From NCBI GenBank assembly GCA_030583865.1, contig CP129479.1, positions 942,744 to 1,006,743 on the forward strand: a stretch of 64,000 nucleotides of DNA. The letters are read 5' to 3'. Every line of letters begins with the position of its first letter. Position 1 is the stretch's first letter. This DNA comes from Thermodesulfobacteriota bacterium. GTDB lineage: Bacteria > Desulfobacterota > GWC2-55-46. Shown here piece after piece: positions 60,644 through 64,000 of this stretch. The notes beneath the pieces are model-generated. The model was not told the DNA's origin. It did not search any database and worked only from the letters and a program-made list of their open reading frames with translations. A program made the translations under genes and the position numbers.

Positions 60644-61282
60644 ATGATTGCAGGAATCGTAGGGAAGAAGATCGGAATGACCCACGTCTACTCCGAGGGG
60701 GGTGCGATGGTGCCCGTTACGGTCATAAAGACCGGCAACACCGTCGTGCAGAGAAAGACCAGGGAAAAGGACGGGTACGACGCCGTGCAGGTAGGCTTCC
60801 TCGAGAAGAAGGAGAGGAGGGAGACGAAACCCCTCCAGGGCCACTTCAAGAAGGCGGGCACCCCGTGCTTCTATCACCTCATTGAGTTCAAGGGCGCCGA
60901 GCTCGACGCATACAAGCCCGGCACCGCCGTCAACGCGGCAGACGTCTTCAAGCCCGGCGACTGGGTGGACGTATCCGGGAATTCCAAGGGCAAGGGCTTC
61001 ATGGGCTCAATGAGGCGGCACAACTTCAGGGGCGGCTCCGAGTCCCACGGCTCCATGCACAACAGGGCTCCCGGGTCCATAGGCTCGAGCTCCGACCCGT
61101 CACGCGTCTTCAAAGGCATGAAGATGGCCGGCCACATGGGCGCGGCTAACGTCACCGTGCAGAACCTTCAGGTCGTCGCGATAAGGCCCGAGGAGAACGT
61201 CATCCTTATAAAGGGCGCGGTCCCCGGCGCGATCAACGGCGTGGTTGTAATAAAAAAGGCGCTCAAAAAGAACAATAAATAG
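60644..61282 (+). CDS. rplC: 50S ribosomal protein L3
   Basis: Early assembly 23S rRNA-binding protein near the peptidyl-transferase centre, 212 residues. Motifs: MIAGIVGKKIGMTHVYSEGG, KGKGFMGSMRRHNFRGGSES-HGSMHNRAPGSIG and MKMAGHMGAANVTVQNL. The glutamine usually N5-methylated lies in this part in other species; here the loop reads GSMHNRAPGS. A gap of 91 bases precedes it. Confidence 0.97.
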   Translation: MIAGIVGKKIGMTHVYSEGGAMVPVTVIKTGNTVVQRKTREKDGYDAVQVGFLEKKERRETKPLQGHFKKAGTPCFYHLIEFKGAELDAYKPGTAVNAADVFKPGDWVDVSGNSKGKGFMGSMRRHNFRGGSESHGSMHNRAPGSIGSSSDPSRVFKGMKMAGHMGAANVTVQNLQVVAIRPEENVILIKGAVPGAINGVVVIKKALKKNNK

Positions 61283-61292
61283 CTTTTTCTTC

Positions 61293-61321
61293 TTGAGAAG
61301 TCACAAACTTTTGTATATAGT
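61293..61321 (+). promoter_or_regulatory. Possible internal promoter between rplC and rplD
   Basis: TTGAGA (61293-61298), 17-base spacer, TATAGT (61316-61321) in an AT-rich 72-base gap between rplC and rplD, 34 bases before the rplD ATG. Five of six matches to consensus in each hexamer. An internal promoter within the S10 operon is unusual. Confidence 0.5.
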
Positions 61322-61354
61322 AACTGTTTACCGAAAAATCAAGGGATTAGGCAG

Positions 61355-61972
61355 ATGAACGTAGAGGTTCTGGACACGAACGGCTCGAAGGTCTCCGAGG
61401 TGGCCCTTAGCGAAGAGGTCTTCTCTGGAGAGGTCAAGGAGCACCTCTTTTACGAGGTCGTGAAGATGCAGCTCGCCAACAGGCGCTCGGGCACCGCCTC
61501 GACCAAGACCAAGGGAGAGGTAAGCGGCGGCGGCATAAAGCCCTGGAAGCAGAAAGGCACTGGCCGGGCAAGGTCGGGATCGAACAGGTCTCCGGTATGG
61601 AGGCACGGCGGCACGGTATTCGGCCCGCACCCGAGGGATTATTCATACAAGCTCCCGAAGAAGGTCATGAAGGAAGCCCTGAAGAACGCGCTCCGGCTCC
61701 GTCTCAAGGAGGGCAGGCTCAAGGTGCTATCTTCCATCGACCTCGCCGAGCCGAAGACGAAGTCGGCCCTGGATCTCCTTCAGAAACATGGGCTTCAAAA
61801 CGCCCTTATCGTCATCGACGGCCCGAACAGGAACCTTGAGCTCGCGGTAAGGAACCTGAAGGACTTCCAGGTGCAGTTGTCCGGCGGGCTTAACGTCTAC
61901 GACATACTGAGCTATGACAACCTGGTCATGACCAGGGGCGCGCTCGAGAAAGTAGAGGCGTTGGTGCAATGA
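61355..61972 (+). CDS. rplD: 50S ribosomal protein L4
   Basis: 23S rRNA-binding exit-tunnel protein, 205 residues. The tunnel loop GEVSGGGIKPWKQKGTGRAR-SGSNRSPVWRHGGTVFGPHP is plain, along with DYSYKLPKKVMKEALKNALR and the C-terminal NVYDILSYDNLVMTRGALEK. In E. coli L4 represses the S10 operon. The stop overlaps the rplW start (ATGA). Confidence 0.97.
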   Translation: MNVEVLDTNGSKVSEVALSEEVFSGEVKEHLFYEVVKMQLANRRSGTASTKTKGEVSGGGIKPWKQKGTGRARSGSNRSPVWRHGGTVFGPHPRDYSYKLPKKVMKEALKNALRLRLKEGRLKVLSSIDLAEPKTKSALDLLQKHGLQNALIVIDGPNRNLELAVRNLKDFQVQLSGGLNVYDILSYDNLVMTRGALEKVEALVQ

Positions 61973-62256
61973 AAAACCATTATACAGTACTCAAGTCGCC
62001 GGTCATAACCGAGAAGAGCACCGCCGCCGCAGCCGACGGCAAGGTCGTCTTCTGGGTGGACGTGAACGCCACCAAGAAGGACATCAAGGAGGCGGTGGAG
62101 AGCATATTCAAGGTAAAGGTGCTCGACGTAAACACGCACAGGCTCGCGGGCAAGATAAAGCGCATGGGGAAGTACGCCGGGCAGAGGCCCACGCGGAAGA
62201 AGGCATATCTTAAGCTCCGCGAGGGCGACCGGATAGAGATATTCGAGGGCGTATAG
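61969..62256 (+). CDS. rplW: 50S ribosomal protein L23
   Basis: Exit-site protein that docks trigger factor and SRP. The 95-residue protein has [40 protein letters not shown] and [20 protein letters not shown], ending in the usual [14 protein letters not shown]. Start ATG 61969 coupled to rplD. Confidence 0.97.
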   Translation: MKNHYTVLKSPVITEKSTAAAADGKVVFWVDVNATKKDIKEAVESIFKVKVLDVNTHRLAGKIKRMGKYAGQRPTRKKAYLKLREGDRIEIFEGV

Positions 62257-62314
62257 GAACGTCCATTGCGCCCGCTCTCAGCGAGGCTCAAATCAAATCG
62301 AGAAGAGAAAGACG

Positions 62315-63133
62315 ATGCCAGTAAAAAAGTACAACCCTACGTCGCCGGCCATGAGAGAGAAGACGACGCTCGTCCACGACGTCGCCAAAAAGAGGCCGGA
62401 AAAGAGCCTTACCGCGCCTGTCAAGAGGACGGGCGGCAGGAATAACCTCGGCAGGGTCACAAGCCGCTGGATAGGCGGGGGCCACAAGAGGATTTACAGG
62501 CTGATCGACTTCAAGAGGGACAAGGTCAGTATCCCCGCGAAGGTCGCGGCCATAGAGTACGACCCGAACAGGACCGCTAATATAGCGCTCCTTAACTACG
62601 CGGACGGCGAGAAGCGCTACATACTCGCGCCGGTGGACTTGAAGGTGGGCGACACTGTGGTCGCCGGCCCCGAGGCCGACATAAAGCCGGGCAACGCCCT
62701 GCCGCTCCGTTCAATACCAGTGGGCACCTTCGTCCATAACGTGGAGATGAGGAAGGGCAAGGGCGGCCAGCTTGTAAAGAGCGCCGGTTCCTACGCCCAG
62801 CTCATGGCCAAGGAAGGCGCCTACGCGACCATAAAGCTTCCCTCGAACGAGGTCAGGTACGTTTTGCAGGACTGCTACGCGACCATAGGGCAGGTCGGCA
62901 ACATCGACCACGAGAACGTGACCATAGGCAAGGCCGGCAGGTCCCGCTGGCTCGGAAGGAACCCGAAGGTGAGGGGCGTGGCCATGAACCCGGTCGACCA
63001 CCCGCACGGCGGCGGCGAAGGCAAGAGCAAGGGCGGCAACCACCCGACCAACCCCTGGGGCGTGCCGACCAAGGGATATAAGACCAGGCGGCGGAAGTAC
63101 ACAGACAAGTTTATAATTACCAGGAGGAAATAG
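62315..63133 (+). CDS. rplB: 50S ribosomal protein L2
   Basis: Large rRNA-binding protein near the peptidyl-transferase centre, 272 residues. Motifs: [66 protein letters not shown] and [15 protein letters not shown], with the key histidine in the HPHGGGEG loop. Length typical. Followed two bases later by rpsS. Confidence 0.98.
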   Translation: MPVKKYNPTSPAMREKTTLVHDVAKKRPEKSLTAPVKRTGGRNNLGRVTSRWIGGGHKRIYRLIDFKRDKVSIPAKVAAIEYDPNRTANIALLNYADGEKRYILAPVDLKVGDTVVAGPEADIKPGNALPLRSIPVGTFVHNVEMRKGKGGQLVKSAGSYAQLMAKEGAYATIKLPSNEVRYVLQDCYATIGQVGNIDHENVTIGKAGRSRWLGRNPKVRGVAMNPVDHPHGGGEGKSKGGNHPTNPWGVPTKGYKTRRRKYTDKFIITRRK

Positions 63134-63135
63134 CG

Positions 63136-63423
63136 TTGCGTTCCTTAAAAAAAGGCCCGTTCGTGGACTCGCACCTGATGGAGAAGGTTAACGCCGCCGG
63201 CGACGCCAGGCAGCGGAAGGTCATAAAGACCTGGTCAAGGCGTTCCATGATAGTCCCCGAGATGGTGGGCTTCACCATAGCAGTGCATAACGGGAAGAAG
63301 TTCGTCCCGGTCTTCGTGACCGAGAACATGGTCGGGCACAAGCTCGGCGAGTTCTCCCCGACCCGCACCTTCCACGGCCACTCGGGCGTAAAGAAGGCAA
63401 AGGTGCCCGGGGCAAAGGGTTAA
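63136..63423 (+). CDS. rpsS: 30S ribosomal protein S19
   Basis: Head protein of the 30S subunit, 95 residues. It begins [20 protein letters not shown] and has [20 protein letters not shown] and [20 protein letters not shown] start at 63136, nine bases after AGGAGG in the end of rplB; no ATG is available before the conserved part. Confidence 0.97.
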   Translation: MRSLKKGPFVDSHLMEKVNAAGDARQRKVIKTWSRRSMIVPEMVGFTIAVHNGKKFVPVFVTENMVGHKLGEFSPTRTFHGHSGVKKAKVPGAKG

Positions 63424-63532
63424 GCCGGGCCGCGGCCCGGGGCAAACGTTCCGGGCGTGAAATCCGGATGGGATAATGGATTCGGGCCCGACCCGGACAT
63501 TCAAAAAAGGCAATAGGGAGCCGGTAATAGAA

Positions 63533-63865
63533 ATGGAAGCCAAGGCAGTTCTCAGATACTTGAAGACCTCACCGCAGAAGACGCGCCTGGTCATCGACCT
63601 CATAAGGGGCAAGAAGATAGACGAGGCGCTTACGCTCCTCGGCCATAGCGACAAGGCCGTGAGCAGGGACCTCATAAAGCTCGTGAAGAGCGCGATGGCG
63701 AACGCCGAGAACACCAAGAACCTGAACGTGGACAGGCTTTTCGTAAAGGCGGCTTACGTCGACGGCGGGCCGGTGCTTAAGCGCACGCACGCGAAGGCGA
63801 TGGGCAGGGGCTCGCTCATAAGGCGCAGGACCAGCCACGTTACCGTGGTCCTCGGAGAGGCATAA
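63533..63865 (+). CDS. rplV: 50S ribosomal protein L22
   Basis: Exit-tunnel protein, 110 residues from ATG 63533: MEAKAVLRYLKTSPQKTRLV, IDLIRGKKIDEALTLLGHSD and KRTHAKAMGRGSLIRRRTSH, the tunnel beta-hairpin. The frame is open back to ATG 63476, but the added residues do not belong to L22 and ATG 63533 matches the family start. The 109-base gap before it has GC-rich palindromes. Confidence 0.95.
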   Translation: MEAKAVLRYLKTSPQKTRLVIDLIRGKKIDEALTLLGHSDKAVSRDLIKLVKSAMANAENTKNLNVDRLFVKAAYVDGGPVLKRTHAKAMGRGSLIRRRTSHVTVVLGEA

Positions 63866-63929
63866 AGGGGCCGCGGACAAGGGCGGCGATATAATTCAGA
63901 ACCGAAGAACTTAGAACGGAGGTCTTTTT

Positions 63930-64000
63930 TTGGGTCAGAAGGTACATCCAATAGGATTCAGGCTCGGCATTTCCAAGGGCTGGAACTCGAGGTGGTTCGG
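63930..64000 (+). CDS. rpsC: 30S ribosomal protein S3 (5' part, cut by the window edge)
   Basis: TTG 63930, preceded by GGAGG and a T-run, opens GQKVHPIGFRLGISKGWNSR-WF, the conserved N-terminus of S3. Only about 23 codons lie in the window. It continues the S10 operon order rplV-rpsC. Confidence 0.93.
   Translation, partial: MGQKVHPIGFRLGISKGWNSRWF

Overview
The window is one continuous piece of a GC-rich Gram-negative bacterial chromosome. lpxC (lipid A) and lnt (lipoprotein acylation) imply an outer membrane, and a membrane-arm complex I cluster implies a respiring cell. Codon use is GC-rich but unusually fond of AGG (Arg) and ATA (Ile), and TTG starts are common, even in rplJ, rpoC, fusA, rpsS and rpsC. 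Together with the tRNA-Thr/Tyr/Gly/Thr-tuf-rpmG-tRNA-Trp-secE order, this fits a deltaproteobacterial (Desulfobacterota-like) lineage; that placement is an inference and no species is claimed.

Layout. (1) 1-9011: the membrane arm of complex I, nuoH-I-J-K-M-N, followed by two Mrp/NuoL-type antiporter subunits with a small membrane protein between them; no nuoL lies between nuoK and nuoM. (2) 9019-15912: ispE, tRNA-Gln, prs, rplY, pth, a membrane pyrophosphatase (hppA) and ychF. (3) 15960-32379: a compact tailed-phage cluster of about 16.4 kb, all on the + strand and in canonical order: small regulator, terminase small and large, portal, scaffold, major capsid, head-tail connectors, tail tube, tail chaperone with a -1 frameshift site, very short tape measure, distal tail, beta-helix spike, tail hub, fibre-like proteins, holin-like protein, M15 endolysin. 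No integrase, repressor, excisionase or replication gene is present, and a host-type palindromic repeat sits inside it. This looks like a gene-transfer-agent-like or domesticated prophage particle locus, and is the most interesting part of the window. It starts with a perfect-consensus promoter followed about 30 bases later by an intrinsic terminator. (4) 32401-40930: DUF2905 protein, lpxC, phoH, a PgpH-like HD phosphohydrolase, ybeY, a Yip1-like membrane protein, a DgkA-PAP2 fusion, lnt, and prfB with the classical +1 frameshift. (5) 41275-64000: four tRNAs, tuf, rpmG, tRNA-Trp, secE, nusG, rplK-A-J-L, rpoB-C, then the str operon (rpsL, rpsG, fusA, second tuf) running straight into the S10 operon (rpsJ, rplC, D, W, B, rpsS, rplV, start of rpsC).

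Two families of dispersed palindromic repeats run through the window. Family A has four copies of 131-144 bases, ends related to GGCAACCTCTAAAAA and its complement, and inner stems whose two arms change together from copy to copy. Family B has two copies with AGGCTGCT...AGCAGCCT ends. The two tuf genes are almost identical in DNA and encode an EF-Tu with an unusual four-cysteine motif.

All functional calls rest on reading the translated proteins and on motif recall; no database search was possible.
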